DNA of 64,000 nt, taken from positions 1 through 64,000 of the forward strand of contig CAJYQM010000487.1 in NCBI GenBank assembly GCA_913777025.1, written 5' to 3'. The position numbers were made by a program, and so were the translations under genes. Below, piece by piece: positions 9,197 through 18,424 of this stretch. Position 1 is the stretch's first letter, and each line of letters begins with the position of its first letter. This DNA comes from an uncultured Massilia sp. Lineage in GTDB: Bacteria; Pseudomonadota; Gammaproteobacteria; Burkholderiales; Burkholderiaceae_D. Under the pieces are notes generated by a model that worked only from the letters and a program-made list of their open reading frames with translations, was not told the origin of the DNA and did no database searches.

Positions 9197-9784
9197 ATGA
9201 AAGTAGTCGCATTCAACCGCGAACAGCAGGGGACCGGAGCGAGCCGCCGCCTGCGTAAAGCTGGCCAGACCCCGGGCATCATCTACGGTGGCGCCGCTGC
9301 ACCGGCACTGATCGCCGTCGACGGCAACGCCCTCTGGCACGCGCTCAAGAAAGAAGCCTTCCACGGTTCCGTCCTGGACCTGGAAATCGAAGGCCAGACC
9401 CAGCAAGTCCTGCTGCGTGACTTCCAGATGCACGCATACAAGCAACTGGTCCTGCACGTCGACTTCCAGCGCGTCGATGCTTCGCAAAAGATCCACACCA
9501 AGGTTGCGCTGCACTTCGTGAACGCCGACGTCTCGCCGGCAGTCAAGCTGGGCGGCGCCATCGTGTCGCACGTGCTGAACGAACTGGAAGTGTCCTGCCT
9601 GCCGGGCCAACTGCCGGAATTCATCACCGTCGACCTGAGCAAGCTGGAAGCCGGCGGCTCGGTCCACGTGTCCGACCTGTCGCTGCCGGAAGGCGTGACC
9701 GTGGTTGCCCACGGCCAGGACCAGACCGTCGCGACCTCGTCGATCCCGCGTGGTGCCGCTACCGCCGAAGCCGCTGCAGAGTAA
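9197..9784 (+). CDS. rplY: 50S ribosomal protein L25 (CTC type)
   Basis: L25 binds 5S rRNA in the large subunit. This is the long CTC-type form at 195 residues: the N-terminal L25 domain ([18 protein letters not shown], then TPGIIYGG) is followed by a C-terminal beta domain with the acidic Ala-rich tail common in Betaproteobacteria. The ATG is fixed by a TGGAG ribosome-binding site six bases upstream; in-frame ATGs further upstream would place that site inside the gene. The 196-bp gap after prs contains TTGACA at 9051-9056, but its -10 partner is poor. Confidence 0.95.
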   Translation: MKVVAFNREQQGTGASRRLRKAGQTPGIIYGGAAAPALIAVDGNALWHALKKEAFHGSVLDLEIEGQTQQVLLRDFQMHAYKQLVLHVDFQRVDASQKIHTKVALHFVNADVSPAVKLGGAIVSHVLNELEVSCLPGQLPEFITVDLSKLEAGGSVHVSDLSLPEGVTVVAHGQDQTVATSSIPRGAATAEAAAE

Positions 9785-9824
9785 TGCCTGCCGCCAGCCG
9801 CCCGGGTCATCGGGCGGCGCAACG

Positions 9825-9859
9825 AAAACCCGCTGCGACTCGCGTCCGGCGGGTTTTTT
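9825..9859 (+). terminator. Rho-independent terminator between rplY and pth
   Basis: The stem AAAACCCGC pairs with GCGGGTTTT across a loop that can fold further; the right arm ends in a run of six T. It lies 40 bp after the rplY stop. Confidence 0.85.
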
Positions 9860-9919
9860 GTTGTCTCGTCATCGCCGGTTTTCCGCGATAATCGAGTTTT
9901 ACGCGAACTTGACCGTTTT

Positions 9920-10504
9920 ATGCACATCCGCCTGATCGTCGGCCTCGGCAACCCCGGCCCGGAATACGAACAAACCCGCCACAACGCCGGCTTCTGGCTG
10001 GTCGATAATCTCGCCAACTCGCTGTCCGGCTGCCACTTGCAGCGTGAATCGCGCTTCAACGCCATGGTCGCCAAGACCTCGATCGGCGGCCACGACGTCT
10101 GGTTGCTGGAACCGCTGACCTTCATGAACCGCTCCGGGCAGTCGGTCGGGACGCTGGCGCGCTTCTTCAAGATCGCACCGGAAGAAATCCTGGTCGTGCA
10201 CGACGAACTCGACCTGCCGCCCGGCGCGGCCAAGCTCAAGCGCGGCGGCTCGTCCGGCGGCCACAATGGCCTGAAGGATATTACCTCGGCCCTCGGCACG
10301 CAGGATTACTGGCGCCTGCGCCTGGGGATCGGCCACCCGCGGACCTTGGGCTTGCAGCAGGCCGTCGCCGACTTCGTGCTGCACCGCCCGCGCCGCGAAG
10401 AGCAGACGCTGATCGAGGAAGCCATCGACAAGGCGTTGCGCGTCATTCCGATGGCGTGCGAGGGCAAGATGAATGCGGCGACCATGCAGCTGCATACGGA
10501 TTGA
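9920..10504 (+). CDS. pth: Peptidyl-tRNA hydrolase
   Basis: Pth releases tRNA from peptidyl-tRNAs that drop off ribosomes. The N-terminus [19 protein letters not shown] is diagnostic, and the catalytic His is in [11 protein letters not shown] (about H21). [11 protein letters not shown] and [19 protein letters not shown] are the other family signatures, the latter holding the conserved Asp. The length of 194 is standard. A GATAAT hexamer at 9887-9892 may be the -10 element of its own promoter downstream of the rplY terminator. Confidence 0.97.
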   Translation: MHIRLIVGLGNPGPEYEQTRHNAGFWLVDNLANSLSGCHLQRESRFNAMVAKTSIGGHDVWLLEPLTFMNRSGQSVGTLARFFKIAPEEILVVHDELDLPPGAAKLKRGGSSGGHNGLKDITSALGTQDYWRLRLGIGHPRTLGLQQAVADFVLHRPRREEQTLIEEAIDKALRVIPMACEGKMNAATMQLHTD

Positions 10505-10505
10505 G

Positions 10506-11234
10506 TTACCAGGGCGTGGTGCCAGCCGCCTCCACAAAGCGCCCGGACACCGCATCCTCGCCCAGCAGCGCAAACTTGACCGGCACGGCCGCGCCTTCTT
10601 CCGGTGTGATGAAACCGTTGTGGCCGGTCAGGTCGGTTTTCACATAGCCCGGGCTGACCGAATTCACGACGACCGACGTGCCGCGCAGTTCTTCCGCCAG
10701 CTGGACGGTCAGCATATTGAGCGCCGCCTTCGAGGCGTTGTAGCCGATCAATCGTGCCGAATAGTAGGGCGAGGCCGGGTCGCCGTTGAGCGCCAGCGAG
10801 CCCAGCGAACTCGACAGGTTGACGATACGCGCCGCCGTCGACGCGCGCAGCAGTGGCAGCATGGCTTGCGTCACTGCCAGGGTTCCAATGAAATTCGTGT
10901 CCATGATGCGGCGCGCACCGTCGACGGACGCCGTGCTCGGCGGCCCGTCCCCGGCATCGACGATGCCCGCGTTATTGACCAGGATGTCGAGCCTGCCATA
11001 TCGGGTGCGGATCGTGTCCGCCGCCGCGGCGATCCCGGCCGGGTCGTTCAAATCGATGTGCAAGGCCGCTGCCTGCAGCCCCTGGCGCGCGAACTCGTCG
11101 ACGACGGCATTGGCGCGGCCGGGATCGCGGGCGCCGATGAGGACGAAAACCCCGGCTTGCGCGAGTTGCCGGGCGATCTCGCGTCCGATGCCTTTGTTTG
11201 CACCGGTCACCAGTGCGATGCGTTGGGTGGTCAT
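10506..11234 (-). CDS. Short-chain dehydrogenase/reductase (SDR)
   Basis: A 242-residue classical SDR oxidoreductase. The NAD(P)-binding TGANKGIG motif is near residue 10, NNAG is at about 88-91, Ser lies in the NLSSSLGSL strand, and the catalytic YNASK follows. The substrate cannot be read from sequence. The start is the ATG behind AAAGGA with a 6-nt gap; the preceding TTG in frame has no such site. It is divergent from a TetR regulator, and a perfect palindrome lies between them, so repression by that regulator is likely. It is convergent with pth, one base apart. Confidence 0.9.
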   Translation of the reverse strand: MTTQRIALVTGANKGIGREIARQLAQAGVFVLIGARDPGRANAVVDEFARQGLQAAALHIDLNDPAGIAAAADTIRTRYGRLDILVNNAGIVDAGDGPPSTASVDGARRIMDTNFIGTLAVTQAMLPLLRASTAARIVNLSSSLGSLALNGDPASPYYSARLIGYNASKAALNMLTVQLAEELRGTSVVVNSVSPGYVKTDLTGHNGFITPEEGAAVPVKFALLGEDAVSGRFVEAAGTTPW

Positions 11235-11268
11235 CAAAGATCCTTTCCATGTCGTGGGTGTTGCGATT

Positions 11269-11288
11269 ATTCTATGAAGGATCCTTCA
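11269..11288. promoter_or_regulatory. Palindromic operator next to the SDR -10 element
   Basis: The perfect 14-bp palindrome TGAAGGATCCTTCA (11275-11288) lies midway between the divergent SDR and tetR-like genes. Reading toward the SDR gene, a TAGAAT hexamer (11269-11274) directly abuts it, so the palindrome would occupy the promoter spacer. It ends 16 bp before the regulator's start codon. Position and symmetry fit a TetR-family operator that controls both genes. Confidence 0.65.
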
Positions 11289-11304
11289 GTTTGCGTATTC
11301 GCAT

Positions 11305-11940
11305 ATGGCCACGACACCGCCCGCTCACCTCGCACCCCGTAAAATGCCGCGCCAGGCGCGTGCACGCGTCACCGTGGATACGATTTTCGAGGCAAGCATT
11401 CAGGTTTTGCTGAGCGACGGGCTGGTCCGCCTGACCACGACCCGGGTCGCCGAGCGTGCCGGCGTGTCGGTCGGCACCATGTACCAGTATTTCCCGCACA
11501 AGCAGGCGCTCATCCATGCACTCAACGAGCGCTACCTGCAGGTGCTGGCAGACAGGATCGAAGACGCCTGCCGGAAGCAGCACGGCGCGCCGGTCGCGCA
11601 GATGGTGGAAAGCCTGGTGACGACCTATTGGCAAGCCAAGACGGAGCGTGCGGAAGTGACGCGTGTGCTCTACCAATCCGTGGTCGAACTGGACAACCGG
11701 TCCCTGATCGAGGCGTTCGGCCGGCGCGTCGATGCGGCCACCGCCGCCATGTTCGCCAGCGCATCCGACGCCGTGTTCGCCGACCTGCACACCGTCAACC
11801 TGACGCTCCTGACCTCGATCTTCGGCACCGTGAGGAGCGTGTTCGAGCGCGACTTGCCCGCGTTCGAGGCCGACGCCGTGCTGGGCCAGTTGATCGTGAT
11901 GTGCAAGGCCTATCTGGAGGCCGTGAGGCAGGCCGCTTAG
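11305..11940 (+). CDS. TetR/AcrR-family transcriptional repressor
   Basis: This 211-residue protein carries an N-terminal TetR DNA-binding domain. VDTIFEASIQVLLSDGL is helix 1, and TTTRVAERAGVSVGTMYQYF with PHKQALIHAL (about 48-77) is the helix-turn-helix and following helix. The C-terminal two thirds is a helical ligand/dimer domain with no recognisable ligand signature. Its divergent neighbour is an SDR enzyme, the usual target arrangement for this family. An alternative ATG 13 codons downstream (MPRQARARV) is possible, because neither start has a clear ribosome-binding site. Confidence 0.88.
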   Translation: MATTPPAHLAPRKMPRQARARVTVDTIFEASIQVLLSDGLVRLTTTRVAERAGVSVGTMYQYFPHKQALIHALNERYLQVLADRIEDACRKQHGAPVAQMVESLVTTYWQAKTERAEVTRVLYQSVVELDNRSLIEAFGRRVDAATAAMFASASDAVFADLHTVNLTLLTSIFGTVRSVFERDLPAFEADAVLGQLIVMCKAYLEAVRQAA

Positions 11941-11964
11941 ATCAGGCCGCTTAGATCAGGCCGC
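11929..11964. repeat. 14-bp tandem duplication spanning two convergent stop codons
   Basis: The unit CAGGCCGCTTAGAT occurs twice in tandem (11929-11942, 11943-11956), followed by a partial third copy (CAGGCCGC). The first copy holds the stop of the TetR gene and the second the stop of the convergent HD-GYP-like gene. Confidence 0.8.
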
Positions 11965-13399
11965 GCGCCAGCGCCTTGAGCGTCATCGCAGGCCGCGAAT
12001 GCGAGGCCAGCTTTTCGAAAATGCTGTCGACGTGCGCCCGCACGCTGGCCGGACTGATCTTCAGCGCACGCGCCGCCTCGCGGCTGGTTTCGCCCAGGCT
12101 GACGTGGCGCAGCACTTCGATTTCCCGTTCCGACAGCAGCGGATCACGTACCGGCCGCGCTTGTCCATGCTTCGGCGACATTGCGCGCGCCGCTTCGATC
12201 ACTGCCTGCACCGCGTGGCGGTCGAAGCGGCCGGCGGCGGCCTGGGCCGTCATCAGGGTCGCCGCGGCAGGTTCGCCATGGGCGTGGCGCCAGGGGCGGG
12301 TCGAGCGCAGGGCGGTGAAGGCCGCGGCCGCGGCCAGCAGGCGCTCCTGCATGCCGAGGGCGTCGCCGCGCAGCTTGCGGTAATAGCCGCTGCCATCCAG
12401 GCGTTCGTAGACCAGCGAGCCGAGCGTAGCCTCGGCGGCGATCGCCGGCACCTGCGTGCCCGCGCGCGCGGTCCAGAACGGCACTTTTCTCACCCTGTCC
12501 CAATCGGCCGGATCCAGCTTGCCTGCGCGCATCCACACGGCATTCGGCACGGTCACCCGGCCGATGCCGTGCAGCAGGGCCGCGCGCACCAGCGGTTTTT
12601 CTTCGAGCGCCAGCATGCCGGCCAGCGCCGCGCTGCGCTTCACGAGTTCCGCCACGCGGCGCGAGTAGCCAGCCAGCCAGGGCAGCTTGAGTTCGATCAC
12701 GTCGGCCACCAGGCTCAGCGGCACACGGCGGTCATGGCCCGGGTAGTCGGCCGCGCACGACGGCTCCTCGAGCGCGTCGAGCCAGGCTTGCGCATGCGGG
12801 ACCAGGCGCTGCACCAGCGTGGCCGGGTATTTCACGCCGGCGCGCTCCTGGACCACGCGCAGCGCGCCCTGCGTACCGTGGGCCGGTGCCAGCACTTCGA
12901 GGTCGCCGGCCAGGCGCACGTAGAACACCGAGCGCGGGATGTTCGCCGAGAACATCGCGTCCTGCATGTCGCCGCGCTGCGGGCTGCCGAACAGGTGGCG
13001 CAGGCTGTCCTCGACTTCCGGCTTGAGGCCAAGGAGGACGGCGATGTCGCCCGCCACTTCGCACTGCATCTGTGCCAGCGGCAACACGTTGGGCAGGGTC
13101 AGGTTCGGGTTGCCGGGCAGGGTGCGCGTGACCATCGCATGGCGGCCGGCGACATCGTCGCCGATCAGGTTGGCGAAGCCCGGGGCCGTCGCCGTGCTGC
13201 CCGACCAGCGCAGCAGCGCGACCAGGCGCGTGCCGGTGCAGGCGTCGGCGCCGTCGCCGTTTTCTTCGGCCAGGCGCGCGGCCAGCCGTGCCGTGCGGAT
13301 CGAATGGTCGGACGGCAGCCCCATGCTGAGGTCGCCAACCATGGCCAGCACCTGCACGGCGTCTTCCACGCTGATGGTTTCGTCGGGTTGCATGGCCAT
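11951..13399 (-). CDS. Degenerate HD-GYP domain protein with C-terminal LuxR-type HTH
   Basis: A 482-residue two-part regulator. The central region resembles an HD-GYP domain, but the metal-binding HD is HG (LLHGIGRVTVPN, about 276-287) and the GYP motif reads ERLDGSGYY (332-340), so cyclic-di-GMP hydrolysis looks unlikely. The N-terminal third contains a second HD-like helix (HSIRTARLAARLA). The C-terminus (about 422-470) is a clear LuxR/GerE helix-turn-helix: LLSEREIEVLRHVSLGETSR and ISPASVRAHVDSIFEKL. It is probably a DNA-binding protein with a sensory HD domain; ligand and targets are unknown. The start is uncertain: two ATGs (MAMQ) and one 36 bases upstream are all without a good ribosome-binding site. 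Confidence 0.8.
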   Translation of the reverse strand: MAMQPDETISVEDAVQVLAMVGDLSMGLPSDHSIRTARLAARLAEENGDGADACTGTRLVALLRWSGSTATAPGFANLIGDDVAGRHAMVTRTLPGNPNLTLPNVLPLAQMQCEVAGDIAVLLGLKPEVEDSLRHLFGSPQRGDMQDAMFSANIPRSVFYVRLAGDLEVLAPAHGTQGALRVVQERAGVKYPATLVQRLVPHAQAWLDALEEPSCAADYPGHDRRVPLSLVADVIELKLPWLAGYSRRVAELVKRSAALAGMLALEEKPLVRAALLHGIGRVTVPNAVWMRAGKLDPADWDRVRKVPFWTARAGTQVPAIAAEATLGSLVYERLDGSGYYRKLRGDALGMQERLLAAAAAFTALRSTRPWRHAHGEPAAATLMTAQAAAGRFDRHAVQAVIEAARAMSPKHGQARPVRDPLLSEREIEVLRHVSLGETSREAARALKISPASVRAHVDSIFEKLASHSRPAMTLKALARGLI

Positions 13400-13483
13400 A
13401 ATGTAACGGTCATCACGACAGTGGACAAGGAGCACATTCTGTTGTGCGCATGTCTACACGCTTGCGTTGCATGCGCTGGACGA

Positions 13484-13513
13484 AAAAAAGCCCGCGATGA
13501 AGCGGGCTTTTTA
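13484..13513 (-). terminator. Rho-independent terminator of the cold-shock gene
   Basis: The inverted repeat AAGCCCGC/GCGGGCTT with loop GATGA is flanked by an A run on one side and a T run on the other. It lies about 70 bp after the csp stop and could serve both strands. Confidence 0.85.
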
Positions 13514-13582
13514 CTTCATACCGGGAGCGCCCATGCTATCTGCGTGGTGCGGTCCGTATGTGAAGACGATGAACTGTGCGGG

Positions 13583-13792
13583 TCAGATCGCGCGGATGTT
13601 GCTCGCCTTTTCGCCCTTCGGGCTCGGCGAGCGCTCGAACGAGACGCGCTGGTTTTCGCTCAGGCTCTTGAAGCCTTCCGACTGGATATCCTTGAAGTGC
13701 GCGAACAGGTCCTCGCCGCCAGCGTCAGGGGCGATGAAGCCGAAGCCTTTTGCGTCGTTGAACCATTTCACGGTGCCGGTTTGAGTAGCCAT
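13583..13792 (-). CDS. Cold-shock domain protein (CspA family)
   Basis: A 69-residue single cold-shock domain that binds single-stranded RNA and DNA and melts mRNA structure. RNP1 is KGFGFIAP and RNP2 is DLFAHF; the start [14 protein letters not shown] is canonical. Ribosome-binding site AAAGG stands nine bases before ATG. A long untranslated leader (about 140 nt from a TATATT at 13947-13952) is typical of csp mRNAs, where it acts as a thermosensor. A close paralogue is at 62704-62907. Confidence 0.95.
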   Translation of the reverse strand: MATQTGTVKWFNDAKGFGFIAPDAGGEDLFAHFKDIQSEGFKSLSENQRVSFERSPSPKGEKASNIRAI

Positions 13793-13946
13793 GATTTACA
13801 TACCTTTTGATGTTTGTTGCGGGCGAAAATGCCCAGGACGCACGATACGACCAAGAGAGATGTAACCGAGGGAAATCAAACAGGCATGCCCGGACGGGCG
13901 AGACAGGAGACCAACAATAACGACGACTTGATGTAGTGCGAGATGG

Positions 13947-13952
13947 AATATA
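13947..13952 (-). promoter_or_regulatory. Candidate -10 element for the cold-shock gene
   Basis: Reads TATATT toward csp. The -35 partner is weak (TTAGGT, 18-bp spacer). It would give a leader of about 140 nt. The rest of the 254-bp space between csp and the GNAT gene shows nothing else clear. Confidence 0.35.
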
Positions 13953-14046
13953 CAGGGGTTCGGCCGATTCACCTAATCATTTCGATTTTATTTTCGCGTA
14001 CGATGTCAGCATGTAATCGACATATCCCATCATTTTCCATAAAAAC

Positions 14047-14532
14047 ATGAAACTGCGCATCCGCCGCTACCGGCCAGAGGACCGCAAGGCCGTGCTGGCC
14101 GCCTTCCGTACCAACGTCCCCGGCCATTTCCCGGCATCCGAAGAAGCCTGGCTGCGTTCCGCCCTCGACGAGCCCGACGGTCCGCTGTTCGTGGCCCTCG
14201 ATGGCGACGAGCTGGTGGCTTTTGGCGGCTACGAGCTGTCCGATTTTTATAACCTGGGCACGCTGGTGTTCGGCCTGGTGCGCGCCGACCGCCACGGCAC
14301 CGGTATCGGCCGGGCGCTCCTCCATTACCGGCTGCTGCACATGGCTGGCAGCAGCCAGCGTCCGCGTTACGTGACGGTCGATACGCATCCGCACACGGCC
14401 GGCTTTTTCGAGCGCTGCGGGTTTGTCGAGATCGCGCGCTGGCCGGGCGGTTATCGCTCGGGGCGGGATCGCGTCGATTTGCGTTTCGAGCTGAGCGACG
14501 AGGCAGTGGCACGGCTGCGCGATGACAGCTAG
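14047..14532 (+). CDS. GNAT-family N-acetyltransferase
   Basis: A 161-residue single-domain acetyltransferase. The acetyl-CoA-binding motif A is V-R-A-D-R-H-G-T-G-I-G-R-A-L-L (about 79-93), fitting R/Q-x-x-G-x-G/A. Motif B is VDTHPHTAGFFERCGF. Family members acetylate small molecules or protein amines, and the substrate here is not predictable. The gene is divergent from csp and its 3' end overlaps the convergent DUF3857 gene by 4 bp. Confidence 0.9.
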   Translation: MKLRIRRYRPEDRKAVLAAFRTNVPGHFPASEEAWLRSALDEPDGPLFVALDGDELVAFGGYELSDFYNLGTLVFGLVRADRHGTGIGRALLHYRLLHMAGSSQRPRYVTVDTHPHTAGFFERCGFVEIARWPGGYRSGRDRVDLRFELSDEAVARLRDDS

Positions 14533-16406
14533 CTCCGGCTCACCACGATCTGGCTGCGCAAATCGCGCATGATGCGTTCCAGCGCCGGCTGCATCGCGCG
14601 GTACTCCTCCGGTGTGCAGGTGGCTCGACCGTGGCGGAAGGTCAGGCGGCGTTTCACGACGACGGCATTGCCCTGGCGCGCATACGTGGCACGGTAATAC
14701 AGGCCCCCATCCATCACGCTGGCCGATTTCGGCAGCGCCAGCACGCGCGTGCCGCGGGGCAGGCGAAAGCCGGTTTCGTCTTCGGCGTCGATGGCCGGGC
14801 AGACGAAGGCCTGGCGCCGCTCCTTTTCCCGGGCCAGCGTGAACACGGCATCGCCCAGGCCGCTCCAGGCATCGTAGGTGGTGGCCAGCGCGCTCGGTCC
14901 GGGCAGGTCGAGGAAGTGCTCGCTGGCACCCGAAAACGTCACGCTGTAGTCGTCGCCATCGCCTTCGACCAGGCCGGCGTCGAACACGCCCTGGCCGCGG
15001 CGGCCCAGGCCTTGCAGCATGCTGTGCACGAATTGCTCGCGGTCGGACAGGCGCGTTTCGCGCACCGTCCGGCGCCAGGGTTCGGCACCGGCGCCGCTGG
15101 CCGTCTTGTTGACCTTGAAGCGGCCGCGGCCGTCACGCCCGATGTCGAACCAGGCCGTCGTGCGGCTGCGTTCGGGCTGCAGGATCGGCGTCATCGCGAA
15201 GCCGCCGGTGTCCAGGCGCAGCGCCGGCTTGCCGAGGATGGCGGCGGGCAGGTAGCCGGCCGCCGTCGCCTCCGCGGTCGGATCGAGGTAGAGGTCGAGG
15301 CTGGGCACGTAGGTGATCATGTGGTTGAAGACGCCCAGCGTGGGCGTGTCCGGCAGAAGGTAGGCGTTGCCGCTGTTGACCAGCGCGCCGGTACTCTCGA
15401 TGCCGGCCGCGGCCAGCATCGCGCCCAGCAGCATGGCGTGGTCCTTGCAGTCGCCGTAGCGGTTGTCGAGCACGATGGCGGCCGGGTGCGGCACCACGCC
15501 GCCGGGGCCGATGTAGACGCCGACGTAGCGGATGTTCCTGCGCACCCAGTCGGACAGCGCCAGCGCCCGCGCGCGCGCGTCCGGCAGCCCGGCCGTGAGC
15601 TGGCGCGCCAGCGCCGCGATGGCGGGCGAGGGCACCGACTTGCCGCCGGCGCCGCCGCGGAAGGCGCGCGCAAACGCCGGATAGTCGGCGAAGGTCGATA
15701 CCGCCAGCCGCTTGCCGTAGTCGAGGTAGCTGACCGAATCGGCTTCGATGCGCTCGTTGTCGCCGTTCACGTAGCGCCACTGGTAGCGCCGCATGCCGGG
15801 CGGCGGCGCGTCCCGGGCCTGCACGGGCACCGGGGTGAAGCCGACGGCGTCCGCATGCAGCGGCATCGACGCCGGCATGTCGTAGATGAGCAGGGTGTTG
15901 GGGTTGGCGTGGAACGGGGAAAAGGCGAGGTCCTCGAACTGGCCGGGAAACAGCGGCGTGGCGCGCCGCAGCACATACTTCACCACCAGCTGGTCGCCCA
16001 CGGCGACTTCCGGGAACACCACGATCTTGAGGCGCGTGTCCTGGAACATCGGCGCATCGAGGGAGGCGGCTTCCTGCTGGTCCTTGAGCCCGCCGGGCAG
16101 CACCGGCACCCGGCGCCCGTCGGGCTTTTGCGTCCAGGCCTCCACCGAGAGCACCTCGTCGAGCGTCTGGTTGTAGAGGATGGTGTACTGGCCGTGCACC
16201 TGCACGGCGCGCTGCTCGACGATGGTCTTGGCCGTTTCCACCGTCAGCCGGTAGGCGCCGCTGGGCTCGACCACGTAGTGCTGGATGCTGCGGTCAATCA
16301 CGACCGCGGGATCGGTGCCGGTGTCTCGCGCGCGGGCCCATCCGCCCAGGAACAGGAGCGGGGACAGGAAGCAGAACAATAGCACTGCGCAATGTCTAAA
16401 AAGCAT
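14529..16406 (-). CDS. Secreted DUF3857/transglutaminase-like protein
   Basis: A 625-residue exported protein. A signal peptide (LLFCFLSPLLFLGGWARA) is followed by the DUF3857 beta region and a transglutaminase/protease-like domain. The cysteine triad is intact: C320 in RYGDCKDHAML, H362 in FNHMITYV and D375 in YLDPTAE. Proteins of this design are common in periplasm and outer envelope, but their reaction is unproven. The C-terminal 200 residues are beta-rich and lack a named domain. It lies downstream of the ABC export operon on the same strand, separated by a hairpin. Confidence 0.87.
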   Translation of the reverse strand: MLFRHCAVLLFCFLSPLLFLGGWARARDTGTDPAVVIDRSIQHYVVEPSGAYRLTVETAKTIVEQRAVQVHGQYTILYNQTLDEVLSVEAWTQKPDGRRVPVLPGGLKDQQEAASLDAPMFQDTRLKIVVFPEVAVGDQLVVKYVLRRATPLFPGQFEDLAFSPFHANPNTLLIYDMPASMPLHADAVGFTPVPVQARDAPPPGMRRYQWRYVNGDNERIEADSVSYLDYGKRLAVSTFADYPAFARAFRGGAGGKSVPSPAIAALARQLTAGLPDARARALALSDWVRRNIRYVGVYIGPGGVVPHPAAIVLDNRYGDCKDHAMLLGAMLAAAGIESTGALVNSGNAYLLPDTPTLGVFNHMITYVPSLDLYLDPTAEATAAGYLPAAILGKPALRLDTGGFAMTPILQPERSRTTAWFDIGRDGRGRFKVNKTASGAGAEPWRRTVRETRLSDREQFVHSMLQGLGRRGQGVFDAGLVEGDGDDYSVTFSGASEHFLDLPGPSALATTYDAWSGLGDAVFTLAREKERRQAFVCPAIDAEDETGFRLPRGTRVLALPKSASVMDGGLYYRATYARQGNAVVVKRRLTFRHGRATCTPEEYRAMQPALERIMRDLRSQIVVSRS

Positions 16407-16448
16407 GCGGGCTCCGGGCGCGTGAGGACGGGCGACCGGACCATGTTA

Positions 16449-16480
16449 CGTTGGCTCAAGCCCGTAAGCTTGATCCAACG
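16449..16480. repeat. Intergenic hairpin (13-bp arms, no T tract)
   Basis: CGTTGGCTCAAGC pairs with GCTTGATCCAACG (one mismatch) around the loop CCGTAA. It lies between the ABC permease stop and the DUF3857 start. With no T run it may be a REP-like element or an RNA-stabilising hairpin. Confidence 0.6.
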
Positions 16481-16502
16481 CAAGCGCACACAGGCGGCCC
16501 GC

Positions 16503-17719
16503 TCACTCGTAGCGCAGCGCCTCGATCGGATCCAGGCGCGCCGCCTGGCTGGCCGGCACCACGCCGAACACCACCCCCACGCTGCCCGAGAACAGCACGG
16601 ATAAGGCCACCGCCCACCACGGCACCACGGCCGGCGGGAAGTCCGGGATCATGGCGGCGATCGCCACCCCAAGCCCGTAGCCGATCACCAGCCCGAGCAG
16701 CCCGCCCAGCAGCGACAGCGTCACCGCCTCGATCAGGAATTGCAGCAGGATGTCGCGGCTACGCGCGCCGATCGCCTTGCAGATGCCGATCTCGCGCGTC
16801 CGCTCCTTCACGGACACCAGCATGATGTTCATGATGCCGATGCCGCCCACCAGCAGCGCGATGCCGACCACGCCGCCCATCACCAGCGTCACGGTGCTGC
16901 TGATCTTGTCGAAGGTCTTGGCCACCTGGTCCGCCGATTCGATCTCGAAATCGTCGCGCTCCTCGGCCTTCAGGCGGTGCGCCTGGCGCATCACGGCGCG
17001 GATCTGGCTGCGCGTCTCGTCCAGGCGCTCCAGGTCGCGCACCGCGACCGTGATCGACAGTTGCGGGCGCGTATTGTTGCCGATGATGCTCTGCCCGGTC
17101 TTGAACGGGATGATCATGTAGCTGTCCTGCGACATACCGAACACCTCGCCGCGCTTTTCCATCACGCCGATGACCTTGAACCACTCGTTCCCATACAGCA
17201 CGAACTGCCCGACCGGATTGGCGGGCAGGTGCAGGTCCTCGATCAGCTTTTCGCCGATCACGGCCACGCGGCGCGCGCTGGCGTTGTCGGAATCGCTGAT
17301 GAAGCGCCCCAGGCGCGCATATCGCTGGTTGACGTCCTGGTAGCTGGACGAGGTGGCCAGCACCTGGGCCGTGGCCGACATGCCCGTGTAGCGCACTTCA
17401 GACATCCCCGGCGAGAACACGGGGCTCAGGTGGCGGACCTGGTCGACGCGCGCGCGCAGCTGCTCGACGTCCTCGAAGCGCAGGTAGTTGATCTTGCCGC
17501 GCATGACCTCCTTGAACTCGTTGTGCGGGCGTACCGTCAGGCCATTGCCGCCCAGGCCGGTGAACTGGTCGCTGACGCTTTTCGACAGGCCCTGGATCAG
17601 CGAGATCACGGTGATCACCGAGGCCACGCCGATCACGATGCCGAGCGAAGTCAGGAAGCTGCGCAGCCGGTGCGCGCGGATCGAGGCCAGCGCCGAGCGC
17701 ACGCTTTCCAGGAACAGGT

Positions 17720-17723
<4 letters not shown>
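16503..17723 (-). CDS. MacB/FtsX-type ABC transporter permease
   Basis: A 406-residue membrane subunit. A first helix ([20 protein letters not shown]) is followed by a large periplasmic MacB_PCD domain and three C-terminal helices ([54 protein letters not shown]), the FtsX arrangement. MacB-type permeases pass conformational change to the periplasm rather than channel substrate. Start MNLFLESV overlaps the ATPase stop as ATGA, so the two are coupled. The substrate is unknown: exporters of this type handle antibiotics, peptides or lipoproteins. Confidence 0.92.

Positions 17724-18420
<697 letters not shown>

Positions 18421-18424
<4 letters not shown>

Noticed and set aside
13970-14400. Minus-strand frame of 141 codons opposite the GNAT gene
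   Set aside because: Antisense to the GNAT protein with its acetyl-CoA motif; no independent support.
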